NCBI RefSeq assembly: GCF_014191545.1
Contig: NZ_AP023361.1
Location: 2,074,501 to 2,138,500, forward strand
Length of the DNA: 64,000 bases
Reading direction: 5' to 3'
Source: Terrihabitans soli
GTDB taxonomy: Bacteria > Pseudomonadota > Alphaproteobacteria > Rhizobiales > Methylopilaceae
Position 1 is the first letter of the stretch. Each line of letters opens with the position of its first letter. The translations under genes were made by a program, and so were the position numbers. Shown in pieces: positions 25,860 through 34,241 of the stretch. The notes under the pieces were generated by a model. It was not told the origin of the DNA. It did no database searches and saw only the letters and a list, made by a program, of their open reading frames with translations.

Positions 25860-26887
25860 GCACGCGCCATGAACTGGGTGAGAGCGCTCAGCTGCGGCAC
25901 GCCGTAAGCGAGCGGATCGGACGCGCCGCGAGCGGGGGCCTCGGTCCGCTCAGCGGCGCGCAGGCGCGCCGAACGGGCGCGCGGATTACGGGCCATTTCC
26001 TCATCGCCGGGCGTCGCCGAACGGATGATCGGAATGAAAGTGGGAGCCGCGGCGAAGGTCGCCGGTGCATGGCGCGAGACATTCGGCGTCGTGCGCGAAC
26101 GCTCGGCGAGGAAGGTTTTGACGATGCGGTCTTCGAGCGAATGGAAGCTGACGACGGCAAGCCGTCCGCCGGGCGCGAGAACCTCTTCGGCCGAAAACAG
26201 CGCGCGCAGAAGTTCGCCGAGTTCATCGTTCACGGCGATGCGCAGCGCCTGGAAGGTGCGCGTTGCCGGATGGATCATATCGGGATTGCGGCCGAGTACG
26301 GCTTCGCAGATTTTCGCAAGCTGCGCCGTCGATGCAATACGGCCATTGACGCGTTCGGCAACGATGGCCTTGGCGATCTGCGTCGCGCGGCGTTCTTCGC
26401 CGAAGGTGCGGATGAGAGCGGCGAGATCTTTTTCGGCAAGCTCGTTGACGAGATCTGCGGCGCTGGCCCCTTCCCGCTCCATGCGCATATCGAGCGGACC
26501 GTCGAAGCGGAAGGAGAAGCCGCGATCGGCGGTGTCCAGCTGCATGGACGAAACGCCGACATCGAGAACGACGCCATCGACGCACTCGACGCCGAGCTCA
26601 TGCATGATTTCCTTGAGATCGCCGAAGCGGCCCTGAACGAGCGTCAGGCGGCCTTTGGCGTCTTCCACGAGAGAGGCACCGCCCTGAACGGCGTCCGCAT
26701 CGCGGTCGATGCCGACGACTTTGGTGTCGGCCATATCGAGAATGGCGCGGCTATAACCGCCGGCGCCGAAGGTGCCGTCGATATAAAGACCGCCGTCGAT
26801 GGGCGCGAGCGCGGAGACCGCTTCATCTCGCAGCACCGAGACGTGGCGCTGCGCACCCGGCGAGGTGTCGAGCTGCAGGCCCATCAT
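25856..26887 (-). CDS. rsmH: 16S rRNA (cytosine-1402-N4)-methyltransferase RsmH
   Basis: S-adenosylmethionine enzyme that methylates C1402 in the 16S rRNA decoding site. The frame is open far upstream through mraZ, but the ATG at 26887 overlaps the mraZ stop by four bases (ATGA) and gives [19 protein letters not shown] and 343 residues. Motifs: the SAM loop [39 protein letters not shown] and [14 protein letters not shown]. The C-terminus has about 25 residues beyond the usual Arg-Ser-Ala-Arg-Leu-Arg ending. Confidence 0.96.
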   Translation of the reverse strand: MMGLQLDTSPGAQRHVSVLRDEAVSALAPIDGGLYIDGTFGAGGYSRAILDMADTKVVGIDRDADAVQGGASLVEDAKGRLTLVQGRFGDLKEIMHELGVECVDGVVLDVGVSSMQLDTADRGFSFRFDGPLDMRMEREGASAADLVNELAEKDLAALIRTFGEERRATQIAKAIVAERVNGRIASTAQLAKICEAVLGRNPDMIHPATRTFQALRIAVNDELGELLRALFSAEEVLAPGGRLAVVSFHSLEDRIVKTFLAERSRTTPNVSRHAPATFAAAPTFIPIIRSATPGDEEMARNPRARSARLRAAERTEAPARGASDPLAYGVPQLSALTQFMARA

Positions 26888-27345
26888 TGCAGCGTCTCCG
26901 GCTTTCCGCCGGCCGTGCGACGAAGATCGCGAGCCTTTGCGCGTGCGGCGTCGAGATGGGCGCGAAATGTCTCCGGCTCCCAGATCTGGAATTTGTGGCC
27001 GTGGCCGACGAAGGTCACCGAATCCGTGATGCCAGCATAGGCTTTCAGGCTCTCGGTGAGAATGATGCGGCCTTCCGCATCGGGTTTGAGGATTTCGCTC
27101 GTGCCGAGCAGCGCCGTCGAAATCTGGTCCCGCTCGTCCGAATAAGGGGCAAAGCTTTCGAGAAGACGGTCGATCTCGCCGAGCAGTGCATTGCCGCCCG
27201 CATCGAGCGCCTGCGAATCCAGCGACGGCAGAACGCAGATCCCCTCGTGTCCGTCCCGCGCAAGAACAGCCCTGAAGGATGCGGGTATGGAAACCCGCCC
27301 TTTGGCGTCCAGCCGGTTGGTGAAATTGGACACGAAGCGGTCCAT
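26884..27345 (-). CDS. mraZ: MraZ transcriptional regulator of the dcw cluster
   Basis: AbrB-like DNA-binding protein that represses its own division-cluster promoter in enterics. I chose the ATG at 27345, giving [20 protein letters not shown], the family start, and 153 residues; an upstream ATG at 27369 adds eight residues without family support. GAGGGG four bases before the ATG is the ribosome site. Two MraZ repeats are visible, each with a basic DAKGR / DAEGR motif at about residues 13-20 and 93-98. It is the first gene of the cluster. Four GGG repeats lie 92-125 bases upstream. Confidence 0.95.
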   Translation of the reverse strand: MDRFVSNFTNRLDAKGRVSIPASFRAVLARDGHEGICVLPSLDSQALDAGGNALLGEIDRLLESFAPYSDERDQISTALLGTSEILKPDAEGRIILTESLKAYAGITDSVTFVGHGHKFQIWEPETFRAHLDAARAKARDLRRTAGGKPETLQ

Positions 27346-27437
27346 CGATCCCCTCACACCCTTGGACACAGCTCCGCCCAGGACGGCTCATGGCCCCTCC
27401 GGCCATGGGACGATTACGCGCAACAAGAGCTCCACAA

Positions 27438-27476
27438 GGGACGATTTGGGATAGCATGGGATTTTATGGGGGTCAA
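27438..27476 (-). promoter_or_regulatory. Probable mraZ promoter overlapped by four MraZ-type repeats
   Basis: On the plus strand GGG occurs at 27438-27440, 27448-27450, 27458-27460 and 27468-27470, an exact 10-base period; the last three are TGGG. MraZ of E. coli is known to bind TGGGN repeats spaced by five bases, the same period. The repeats read on the strand opposite mraZ. On the mraZ strand TTGACC (27476-27471) and TATCCC (27453-27448), separated by 17 bases, make a plausible promoter that the repeats cover, which would suit repression. The -10 match is weak. Confidence 0.62.
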
Positions 27477-27662
27477 ACCATATTTAGCCACAATTAACCA
27501 TTTTCCGGGCTCGCGCATGGGAAAACGCCCCCGCTAAGCCTCTGACGAATATGGGCCGTTAAGGTTAATGGCGCGTATGTGGGGGACTTTCCCAAGATCC
27601 CACGGCAGAACCGAATTTTAAGCCCCGATGCCGATGATGCCTGCCTTGAGGGGTGACGGGGC

Positions 27663-28166
27663 ATGATCGATCTGATCCGCGCTGCGGGGCTAAAACCCGC
27701 GGGCAAATTTTCATTCTTATCTCTGGCCGTGACTTTGGCTTTGGCGGTGACCGCCCTCGCCGGCTGGCTCGTGCTCGAAGACCGCGAGGCGCTCGCAGTC
27801 GCATCCGCGCCGAGCTTTTCGATCTGCAAAAAGACGCCGTATGAGAATTGCGTCGTCGACGGCGACACCTTCTATCTCGGGCGTGAGCCCATCCGCATCG
27901 CCGATATCGATGCGCCGGAAGTCCACCCTGCCCGCTGCCCCTACGAGGCCGAGCTCGGCGCCATGGCAACGAAAAGGCTCCGCGACATTCTCAATGCGCG
28001 GCCGTTCGAGCTGCAGCCTTATGAGCGCGATACCGACAAGTACGGACGCAAGCTGCGCGTCGTCGCGCAGGGCGGCTATTCGGTCGGCGGCATGCTGGTC
28101 ATGGAAGGCCTCGCGCGCACCTGGACCGGCCATCGCAGGCCGTGGTGCGACGAACAGGCGATCTAG
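27663..28166 (+). CDS. Secreted or membrane-anchored thermonuclease-like (SNase) protein
   Basis: A 167-residue protein with a hydrophobic segment at residues 19-39 that acts as signal or anchor, then a staphylococcal-nuclease fold: VVDGDTFYLGREPIRIADID, an APE motif, and YERDTDKYGRKLRV with the catalytic Arg/Glu neighbourhood. The family cleaves DNA and RNA outside the cytoplasm with calcium. Two cysteines flank the start of the domain and another pair lies at its end. It stands alone, downstream of and divergent from mraZ. Many alphaproteobacterial relatives have unproved activity. Confidence 0.85.
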   Translation: MIDLIRAAGLKPAGKFSFLSLAVTLALAVTALAGWLVLEDREALAVASAPSFSICKKTPYENCVVDGDTFYLGREPIRIADIDAPEVHPARCPYEAELGAMATKRLRDILNARPFELQPYERDTDKYGRKLRVVAQGGYSVGGMLVMEGLARTWTGHRRPWCDEQAI

Positions 28167-28202
28167 TTACGCGACGTGCTAGCGTAATCGCCGGAGACTA
28201 CG

Positions 28203-28448
28203 ATGTCGGGATGGCGCTACGCACATATCGGAACCGAAGGCCAAGCCTTCGACCTCAATGGGTTGAATCCGTGGGCGTATGAGTGGCGCTCGCTCGAAGA
28301 GAACGTGACACTCCCGCACCCGGATTATCCGTCACAGTTTCATGCGTATCGCGTCTGGGAAATCAACGCTGCAAACAAGGTGCTGCGTTTTGCGGCGACG
28401 GATGTCTCGAACTGCGTATGGGCGTTCTATCTACCTTCACCGTCATAA
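28203..28448 (+). CDS. Conserved-looking hypothetical protein, 81 residues
   Basis: I do not recognise a family. The 81-residue product has no signal peptide or membrane helix, is rich in Trp and Tyr, and includes NPWAYEWRSLEENVTLPHPD and YPSQFHAYRVWEINAANKVL. Support for it being real: GGAG six bases before the ATG, typical codon use, and a place in a gap between two genes on the correct strand. It converges on the cupin gene with nine bases between the stops. A role cannot be given. Confidence 0.6.
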   Translation: MSGWRYAHIGTEGQAFDLNGLNPWAYEWRSLEENVTLPHPDYPSQFHAYRVWEINAANKVLRFAATDVSNCVWAFYLPSPS

Positions 28449-28457
28449 TGGCAGCCG

Positions 28458-28856
28458 CTAGCGGCCTTGATACTGCGCGTCGGTGACGGGCTCCAGCCAT
28501 TCGACATGAGCGCCGTTCAGCGCTTCATGGATCGCGATATGCGACATAGCCGTGGAGGCGCTTGCACCGTGCCAGTGCTTTTCGCCCGGCGGAATCCACA
28601 CAACATCGCCGGGACGGATCTCTTCGATCTTGCCGCCCCAGACCTGCGCCAGTCCCAAGCCTGATGTCACCACAAGCGTCTGGCCGAGCGGGTGGGTGTG
28701 CCAATTGGTGCGCGCGCCGGGCTCGAAGGTGACGAGAACGCTTTTCATCCGCGCCGGCTCCGGCGCTTCGAGGATCGGGTCCTGCCGCACGGCGCCGGTG
28801 AAGTATTCCGGAGGCGCTTTGGCGGAAGGGCGCGAACCGCTGCGCTTGATGTCCAT
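28458..28856 (-). CDS. Cupin protein, cupin-type hydroxynitrile lyase family
   Basis: A single-domain cupin of 132 residues, cytoplasmic. Metal ligands fit the family: His-x-His in [14 protein letters not shown] with the Gln, and a later His in [10 protein letters not shown]. From memory the overall pattern ([45 protein letters not shown]) matches closely the manganese cupins related to the (R)-selective mandelonitrile lyase of Granulicella. Start at 28856 because the upstream frame overlaps carA. It lies two bases after carA on the same strand and may be co-transcribed. Natural substrate is unknown; it could be a general cupin. Confidence 0.82.
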   Translation of the reverse strand: MDIKRSGSRPSAKAPPEYFTGAVRQDPILEAPEPARMKSVLVTFEPGARTNWHTHPLGQTLVVTSGLGLAQVWGGKIEEIRPGDVVWIPPGEKHWHGASASTAMSHIAIHEALNGAHVEWLEPVTDAQYQGR

Positions 28857-28858
28857 GA

Positions 28859-30055
28859 TTACTTCGCGCTGTCGATGAGATCGGCAAAACGTTTGAAGAG
28901 GTAATGCGAGTCCTGCGGGCCGGGGCTGGCTTCCGGATGGTACTGCACGGAGAAAGCCGGACGGTCGGTGAGACGGATGCCGCAATTGGAGCCGTCGAAC
29001 AACGAGACATGCGTCTCTTCCGCATTGTTCGGCAGCGTGCCGCGATCGACAGCAAAACCGTGATTCATCGAGGTGATCTCGACCTTGCCGGTGGTGAAGT
29101 CCTTCACCGGATGGTTCGCGCCGTGATGGCCCTGATGCATTTTCTGCGTCTTCGCGCCGATAGCGAGGCCGAGCAGCTGATGGCCGAGACAGATGCCGAA
29201 GGTCGGCACTTTCTTGTCGAGCACTTCGCGGATCACCGGCACTGCATATTCGCCGGTTGCCGCCGGATCGCCCGGGCCGTTCGACAGGAACACGCCATCG
29301 GGCTTCAGCGCCATGATCTCATCGGCCGTCACCGTCGCGGGCACGACGATGACATGGCAATCCTGTTCGGCGAGAAGGCGAAGGATGTTGCGCTTGGCGC
29401 CGTAATCGATGGCAACCACACGGCGTTTGCCCGAGCCGAGTTTTTTGTAGCCGCCCTCGAAGGTCCAGCCCGCCTCGCCCCACTCGAAGCGCTGGGCGCT
29501 GGTGACGCCCGGCACGAGATCGACGCCTTCCATGCTCGGAATGGCGGCGGCGGCTTTGCGCAGCGCGTCGATATCGAAGCGGCCTTGCGGATCATGGGCG
29601 ATGACGGCGTTCGGCATGCCCTTTTCGCGGATCAGCGCGGTCAGCGCCCGCGTGTCGATGCCGGTGAGGCCGACAATACCGCGGGCCTTCAGCCAGGCAT
29701 CGAGGCCGCGGCTGGCGCGCCAGTTGGACGGATCGGTGATCGGGGCGGCCAGAACCGCGCCGCGGACGCCGGTCGAGGCGGCGGCATTCACCGTCTCGAT
29801 GTCGTCCTCGTTCGTTCCGACATTGCCGATATGGGGAAAGGTGAAGGTGATGATCTGGCCGGCATAAGAGGGATCCGTCAGGATCTCCTGATAGCCGGTC
29901 ATGGCCGTGTTGAAGCAGACTTCGCCGGTCGCCTGCCCCTCGGCGCCCATGCCCTGCCCCTCAAGGACGGTCCCGTCGGCCAGGACCAAAAGAGCCGTGG
30001 GCCTGGGTTCGGTCCAGGCGTCGCCGCTTCCCCGGGGGGCTTGTTCGCTCGTCAT
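28859..30055 (-). CDS. carA: Carbamoyl-phosphate synthase small (glutaminase) subunit
   Basis: Class I glutamine amidotransferase subunit that feeds ammonia to CarB for arginine and pyrimidine synthesis. Of 398 residues, the first half is the CarA-specific domain and the second the glutaminase, with catalytic Cys289 in [12 protein letters not shown] and His373/Glu375 in [11 protein letters not shown]. The N-terminus [20 protein letters not shown] is a short variable extension. carB is about 11 kb away on the opposite strand, so they are not an operon. The leader contains a perfect hairpin, GGGGCT/AGCCCC (30095-30111), of unknown role. Confidence 0.98.
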   Translation of the reverse strand: MTSEQAPRGSGDAWTEPRPTALLVLADGTVLEGQGMGAEGQATGEVCFNTAMTGYQEILTDPSYAGQIITFTFPHIGNVGTNEDDIETVNAAASTGVRGAVLAAPITDPSNWRASRGLDAWLKARGIVGLTGIDTRALTALIREKGMPNAVIAHDPQGRFDIDALRKAAAAIPSMEGVDLVPGVTSAQRFEWGEAGWTFEGGYKKLGSGKRRVVAIDYGAKRNILRLLAEQDCHVIVVPATVTADEIMALKPDGVFLSNGPGDPAATGEYAVPVIREVLDKKVPTFGICLGHQLLGLAIGAKTQKMHQGHHGANHPVKDFTTGKVEITSMNHGFAVDRGTLPNNAEETHVSLFDGSNCGIRLTDRPAFSVQYHPEASPGPQDSHYLFKRFADLIDSAK

Positions 30056-30161
30056 GTCTGCCTTAGGTCTGGCGCGCCCAAAGTGCGCGGTCAGGGGGCT
30101 AGCTAAGCCCCGCCCGCGCGCCGGTCAACATCACACCCCATTTCTCCGGAGCAAATCCGCC

Positions 30162-30620
30162 ATGTCCGCCCTGCGCGAGCAGATCAATAACGACCTCAAG
30201 GAAGCGATGAAGGCCGGCCAGAAGTGCCGCCTGGCAACGCTCCGCCTGATCAATGCGGCCATCAAGGACCGCGATATCGAGGCGCGCGGCCAGGGCAAGG
30301 AGCCCCTCTCTGAAGATGAGCTGCTGCAGCTCTTCCAGAAGATGATCAAGCAGCGGCAGGAATCGGCGAAAATCTATGCCGAGAACGGCCGGGCCGAACT
30401 TGCCGCCCAGGAGAATGAGGAAATCCAGCACATCTCCGGCTTCATGCCCAAGCAGATGGACGAGGCCGAGACGAAGGCCGCCATCGAAGGCGTGGTGAAG
30501 GAGCTCGGCGCGGCCGGCCTCAAAGACATGGGCCGCGTCATGGGCGAACTGAAAGCCCGCTATGCCGGCAAGATGGATTTCGGCAAGGCCAACGGCGTCG
30601 TCAAAGCGGTGCTCAGCTGA
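30162..30620 (+). CDS. GatB/YqeY domain protein
   Basis: A 152-residue soluble helical protein starting MSALREQINNDLKEAMKAGQ, with LATLRLINAAIKDRDIEARG and the C-terminal DMGRVMGELKARYAGKMDFG, which identifies the YqeY family related to the tail domain of GatB. The family may bind tRNA or help amidotransferases, but has no proved function. The start at 30162 follows GGAG ten bases upstream. Divergent from carA with 106 bases between, an arrangement common in alphaproteobacteria. Confidence 0.9.
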   Translation: MSALREQINNDLKEAMKAGQKCRLATLRLINAAIKDRDIEARGQGKEPLSEDELLQLFQKMIKQRQESAKIYAENGRAELAAQENEEIQHISGFMPKQMDEAETKAAIEGVVKELGAAGLKDMGRVMGELKARYAGKMDFGKANGVVKAVLS

Positions 30621-30625
30621 ACACC

Positions 30626-30830
30626 GTCTCGGACAAGCTGTGCGCAGCACAGCGCCGATCCGGGACCCAGGAGTAAAGTGCGAAGCGCTGGTTGAGCGGC
30701 ATTCGAACTCGGATGTTTCCGAGTTCGACCCTTTGAAAACTCAAGTCGGGAACACCCGGCCCGAGTGCCGCTCTCATATCTGGACCCCGGATCACGCGAC
30801 ACAGCTTCGCTGTGCGCTGTCCGGGGAACA
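30626..30830. repeat. Palindromic repeat copy 1 with twin-hairpin core (core order A-B)
   Basis: Between YqeY and the P-II gene. Two outer arms (30626-30676 and 30776-30830) are rough inverted copies of each other, each with an inner hairpin around AAGCTGTG/CACAGC or CACAGCTTCGCTGTG and a (T)CCGGGACC/GGACCCCGG border. Between them is a core bounded by GAGCGGCATTC (30694-30704) and GAGTGCCGCTC (30763-30773), 10 of 11 matching as an inverted repeat. It holds hairpin A (11-base perfect stem 30703-30713/30718-30728, loop TGTT) and hairpin B (stem 30740-30750/30755-30765, three mismatches, loop AACA). Related to the copy at 32827-33030, where the core is reversed. No gene is seen in this 346-base gap. 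Confidence 0.85.
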
Positions 30831-30903
30831 AAACCCTGGCTAAAAAATACCGCCGCTCCCGCTCGCCCCCTTTCCGCTCCAGCCCCAACGCCCGATAATC
30901 TGA

Positions 30904-31305
<402 letters not shown>

Positions 31306-31306
31306 C

Positions 31307-31333
31307 GCATGATCCCGAAAAGTGGAAACCGGT
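31307..31333. repeat. Fragment resembling a common Rhizobiales dispersed repeat
   Basis: GCATGATCCCGAAAAGTGGA and the following AACCGGT look, from memory, like half of a very frequent intergenic repeat of this order, whose other half normally reads back to GATCATGC. Only this half is here, cut off where the terminator stem begins. Confidence 0.4.
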
Positions 31334-31335
31334 CA

Positions 31336-31366
31336 ACGCGCGGCCAAGGCCGCGCGTTTTTCTTTT
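31336..31366 (+). terminator. Terminator of the P-II gene
   Basis: ACGCGCGGCC (31336-31345), loop AA, GGCCGCGCGT (31348-31357), a perfect 10-base stem followed by a T-rich run. Strong rho-independent terminator; the convergent TetR gene ends shortly after it. Confidence 0.9.
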
Positions 31367-31379
31367 CACCAAAGCGTTG

Positions 31380-31994
31380 TCAGGCTTTCTGGCTGGCCGC
31401 GATCAGCCCGTCCCATACCGCCATTTGCTGGCGCACGATGCGCTCGAGGTCGGAGCGTTTGACTCCGTCACGCGCCTGCACGGACATGCCCTGCGTGACC
31501 GTTGAGATATAGGCGGCAAGCGCGGCGGTATCGGTCTTTTTCGGCACGTCGCCGTCTTTTACGCCGCGGTCGAGCCGCTTTTTGACATTGCTGATGCCCT
31601 CATGGCGCGCGGCGGCAAGGAAGTCGCGGATTTCTTCGTCCTCCGGCGCACCGACAAGACTCGACAGCACCATCATGCAGCCGGGCGGCTTGCCTTTCTC
31701 GACATAATTCTTCGCGAAAAAAAGCAGAAGGCGCTCGATTGCCTCGCGCGCGGTCGCGCCTTCCTCCAGCGCCGCAACGGCCTCGACGCCCTCGCTCGCC
31801 ACATAAAACTCCGCCGCTTCACGGAAGAGCGCCTCCTTGCAGCCGAAAGCGGCATAAAGGCTCGGTCTGTTGATGCCCATGGCTTCCGTCAGATCCGCCA
31901 TCGAAGTCGACGCATAGCCGCGCTTCCAGAACTCGCGCATCGCAAGCTCCAGAGCTTTGGACCTGTCGAACTCTAGAGGACGTCCACGGGGCAT
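31380..31994 (-). CDS. TetR/AcrR family repressor
   Basis: A 204-residue regulator with an N-terminal helix-turn-helix at about residues 10-55 (KALELAMREFWKRGYASTSM, then MGINRPSLYAAFGCKEALF) and an all-helical ligand domain. It is divergent from the SDR gene at 32083, with an 88-base gap holding two identical-type operators, so it most likely represses itself and the SDR until a ligand binds. The ligand is unknown. The C-terminal half resembles regulators of short-chain dehydrogenases and xenobiotic stress, a comparison from memory only. Confidence 0.9.
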   Translation of the reverse strand: MPRGRPLEFDRSKALELAMREFWKRGYASTSMADLTEAMGINRPSLYAAFGCKEALFREAAEFYVASEGVEAVAALEEGATAREAIERLLLFFAKNYVEKGKPPGCMMVLSSLVGAPEDEEIRDFLAAARHEGISNVKKRLDRGVKDGDVPKKTDTAALAAYISTVTQGMSVQARDGVKRSDLERIVRQQMAVWDGLIAASQKA

Positions 31995-31999
31995 TTATT

Positions 32000-32067
32000 T
32001 GTACCTTTCGGTATATATATCATTGACAGTCCGGCCTGCCATTCCCAATATCATACCAATCGGTACA
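32000..32067. promoter_or_regulatory. Twin TetR operators and SDR promoter
   Basis: Two sites share the palindrome TACC-N4-GGTA: TGTACCTTTCGGTATA (32000-32015), just upstream of the TetR ATG, and ATACCAATCGGTACA (32053-32067), just upstream of the SDR ribosome site. They are inverted copies of each other, 52 bases centre to centre. A good promoter for the SDR lies between: TTGACA (32023-32028), 17 bases, CAATAT (32046-32051). The second operator sits directly after the -10, and the first where the regulator's own promoter would be, so both genes can be blocked. Confidence 0.8.
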
Positions 32068-32082
32068 TTATAGGAGATTAAC

Positions 32083-32823
32083 ATGGCCGGCAAGGATAAG
32101 AAGGTTGCTCTCGTCACCGGGGGTAGCCGCGGCATCGGCGCCGCCATCGTCGAACGTCTCGCAGAGGACGGGTTTGACGTCGCGTTCACTTATGTCAGCG
32201 GTGCTGCGCCCGCAAAAGCGCTCGAAGAGAAACTGAACAAAGCCGGACATAAAGTGACGGCGTTCCAGGCCGACAGCGCCGATGCGGCGGCCGTCGAAGG
32301 CGCGGTCGAAAAAACCTTTTCGCAATTCGGACGCATCGATCTTCTCGTCAACAATGCCGGTGTGGCACCCGATGCCCCGGTCGACGATGTGCCGCTCGAC
32401 GTGATCGACCGGACGATCGCGATCAACACCCGCTCGGTTTTCATCGCCTCGCGCACCGCCGCAAAGCACATGCAGAAAGGCGGACGCATTGTCTCCATCG
32501 GCTCGTGCCTTGGCGAACGCGTCGGCTTTCCCGGCGTCTCCCTGTACTCGATGACAAAGGCCGCGCTTGTCGGCCTCACCCGCGGCATGGCGCGCGATTA
32601 CGGTCCGCGCGGGATCACCGTGAATGTCGTCGAGCCCGGCCCGATCGATACCGACATGAACCCGGCCGATGGCGAGAACGCCGAATATCTGAAGACGCTG
32701 ACGGCGCTCGGCTCCTACGGACAGGGCAAGGACATCGCCGCGATGGTGTCGTTCCTTGCGGGCGATGGCGGTCGTTACGTCACCGGCGCCTCGCTTCTGG
32801 TCGATGGCGGCGTCAACGCCTAA
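32083..32823 (+). CDS. Short-chain dehydrogenase/reductase under TetR control
   Basis: NAD(P)-dependent oxidoreductase, 246 residues, cytoplasmic. Rossmann motif VTGGSRGIGAAIVERL at the N-terminus, structural LVNNAGVAPDAP, catalytic Ser in SIGSCLG and YSMTKAAL (Tyr and Lys), then the PG motif VEPGPIDTDM and the C-terminal YVTGASLLVDGGV. Resembles 3-oxoacyl-ACP reductase type SDRs; the Arg after GGS suggests NADPH. AGGAG lies seven bases before the ATG. Regulated by the divergent TetR protein, so probably inducible; the substrate is not known. Confidence 0.92.
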   Translation: MAGKDKKVALVTGGSRGIGAAIVERLAEDGFDVAFTYVSGAAPAKALEEKLNKAGHKVTAFQADSADAAAVEGAVEKTFSQFGRIDLLVNNAGVAPDAPVDDVPLDVIDRTIAINTRSVFIASRTAAKHMQKGGRIVSIGSCLGERVGFPGVSLYSMTKAALVGLTRGMARDYGPRGITVNVVEPGPIDTDMNPADGENAEYLKTLTALGSYGQGKDIAAMVSFLAGDGGRYVTGASLLVDGGVNA

Positions 32824-32826
32824 GCC

Positions 32827-33030
32827 GTGTCCCGGACAAGCTGTGTGCAGCACAGCTGCCGATCCGGGACCCGGACATAAGCGCAAAGCACATTCTGAGC
32901 GGCACTCAAGTCGGGTGTTCCCGACTTGAGATTAAAAGAAGCGAACTCGGAAACATCCGAGTTCGAACGCCCTCACTCCTGGACCCCGGATCACGCGACA
33001 CGGCTTTGCTGTGCGCGGTCCGGGGAGCGT
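32827..33030. repeat. Palindromic repeat copy 2 with twin-hairpin core (core order B-A)
   Basis: The outer arms (32827-32880 and 32976-33030) match the arms of the copy at 30626-30830 in the same orientation. The core between them (32897-32974) matches that copy only as its reverse complement. Hairpin B comes first: CTCAAGTCGGG (32905-32915), loop TGTT, CCCGACTTGAG (32920-32930), a perfect 11-base stem. Hairpin A follows: CGAACTCGGA (32942-32951), loop AACA, TCCGAGTTCG (32956-32965), perfect. The loops are complementary to those of copy 1, as expected for inversion. It fills the gap between the SDR and extensin-like genes. Confidence 0.88.
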
Positions 33031-33071
33031 AAACGCGGCCTTAACAGACTGGACGGCATTGTCCGCAAATT

Positions 33072-34241
33072 ATGCGGACCAGGGTTGCGTACGGTCTCTT
33101 CGCGGTCGCGTTGTGTGCGTTTCTGACGGGGTGCGGCAAGCTCGATATGGGCGAACGCCGCGATCCGTGGCGGGACGCAGCCGAGCTGCGCTGCCTGCGC
33201 GAAGGCGGGCTTACCGCCTCGCCCTTTGCCGACCCGCTCCCTGCCATCGATCAGAAATTCGGCTGCGGCCTCCAATATCCGTTCAAGGTGTCGGGCCTCG
33301 GCAATGGCGATGTGACCGTCCAGCCCGGGGCACGCATCGGCTGTCCGATGCATGTCGCGCTCAATAAATGGATCCGCGAGGTCGTGCAGCCCGCCGCCAT
33401 GGCGAGCTACGGCCAGCCGGTCACCGGCATCAAGAACATCGCCTCATACGGCTGCCGCACGCGCAACAACAAACGCGGCGCGCCTCTGTCCGAACATTCC
33501 TTCGGCAATGCGCTCGACATCAAGGCGTTCTATCTCGCCGACGGACGCGAGATCGATGTGCGCTCGCACTGGAGCCGCGGCTCATCGCAGGACCGCAACT
33601 TCCTGCGCGCGGCGCATGGCGGCGCGTGCGGCACCTTCAAAACGGTGCTCGGCCCCGGCAGCGACGGCTATCACGAAGATCATTTCCATCTCGATCTCGC
33701 GCGGCATGACGCGGCGGGAACGCGCGCCTATTGCCGGCCTCTGCCGCAGAAAATGCCGAACATGCCGGCGCCGCGCTATGAGCCGCAGCCCAATTACTAT
33801 CCGCCGGAAATCTCGCAGGCCCCCAACTATCCGCAACAGCCTTATCCGGCACAGACAACGCCGCAATATTCCGGGGCGTACCCGCAAGGCGGTTATCAGA
33901 CGGGCTATCCGCAGCAGGATTACGCGCAAGTTCCGCAGGATGGATACCGCCAGCCGGATTATCAGCAACCCGGCTATCAGCAGGCCTATCCGCAACAGGC
34001 GCAGCCCCAATACGGCTCCCGCACGCCTTCACACTATCCGCAGCAGCCCGCCTATCGCGATGCACCGGTCCAGCGCGGATACGATCCCTATGAGGTCGGA
34101 AGCTCACCGCAGCGGACTTACGATCCCTACGCCGCGCGCAGCACCAATGTGCCGATGTCGTATGCACCGCTCAAGCAATGGCCGGTCGCGCGCGTGCCCT
34201 CGCCCTATACCGGCTCCGTCGAAGGCGCCTACGATCAGTAA
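33072..34241 (+). CDS. Extensin-like lipoprotein with Pro/Gln/Tyr-rich tail
   Basis: Extensin-family (PF06904-like) protein of 389 residues. A signal peptide ends in the lipobox LTGC (Cys21), so it is an outer- or inner-membrane lipoprotein. Residues 40-230 form the extensin-like domain, which resembles M15 peptidases: LSEHSFGNALDIKAF and YHEDHFHLDLARHD carry the expected His/Asp metal ligands, and several Cys are present. From about residue 235 to 350 comes a low-complexity tail of YPQQ, YQQPGYQ and similar units. A role in peptidoglycan is likely but unproved. The tail may contact the wall or surface polymers. Confidence 0.85.
   Translation: MRTRVAYGLFAVALCAFLTGCGKLDMGERRDPWRDAAELRCLREGGLTASPFADPLPAIDQKFGCGLQYPFKVSGLGNGDVTVQPGARIGCPMHVALNKWIREVVQPAAMASYGQPVTGIKNIASYGCRTRNNKRGAPLSEHSFGNALDIKAFYLADGREIDVRSHWSRGSSQDRNFLRAAHGGACGTFKTVLGPGSDGYHEDHFHLDLARHDAAGTRAYCRPLPQKMPNMPAPRYEPQPNYYPPEISQAPNYPQQPYPAQTTPQYSGAYPQGGYQTGYPQQDYAQVPQDGYRQPDYQQPGYQQAYPQQAQPQYGSRTPSHYPQQPAYRDAPVQRGYDPYEVGSSPQRTYDPYAARSTNVPMSYAPLKQWPVARVPSPYTGSVEGAYDQ

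Noticed and set aside
25856-27457. A longer RsmH protein of 533 residues
   Set aside because: The extra N-terminus is the mraZ gene read in another frame; the overlap of the mraZ stop with ATG 26887 and the family length fix the shorter form.
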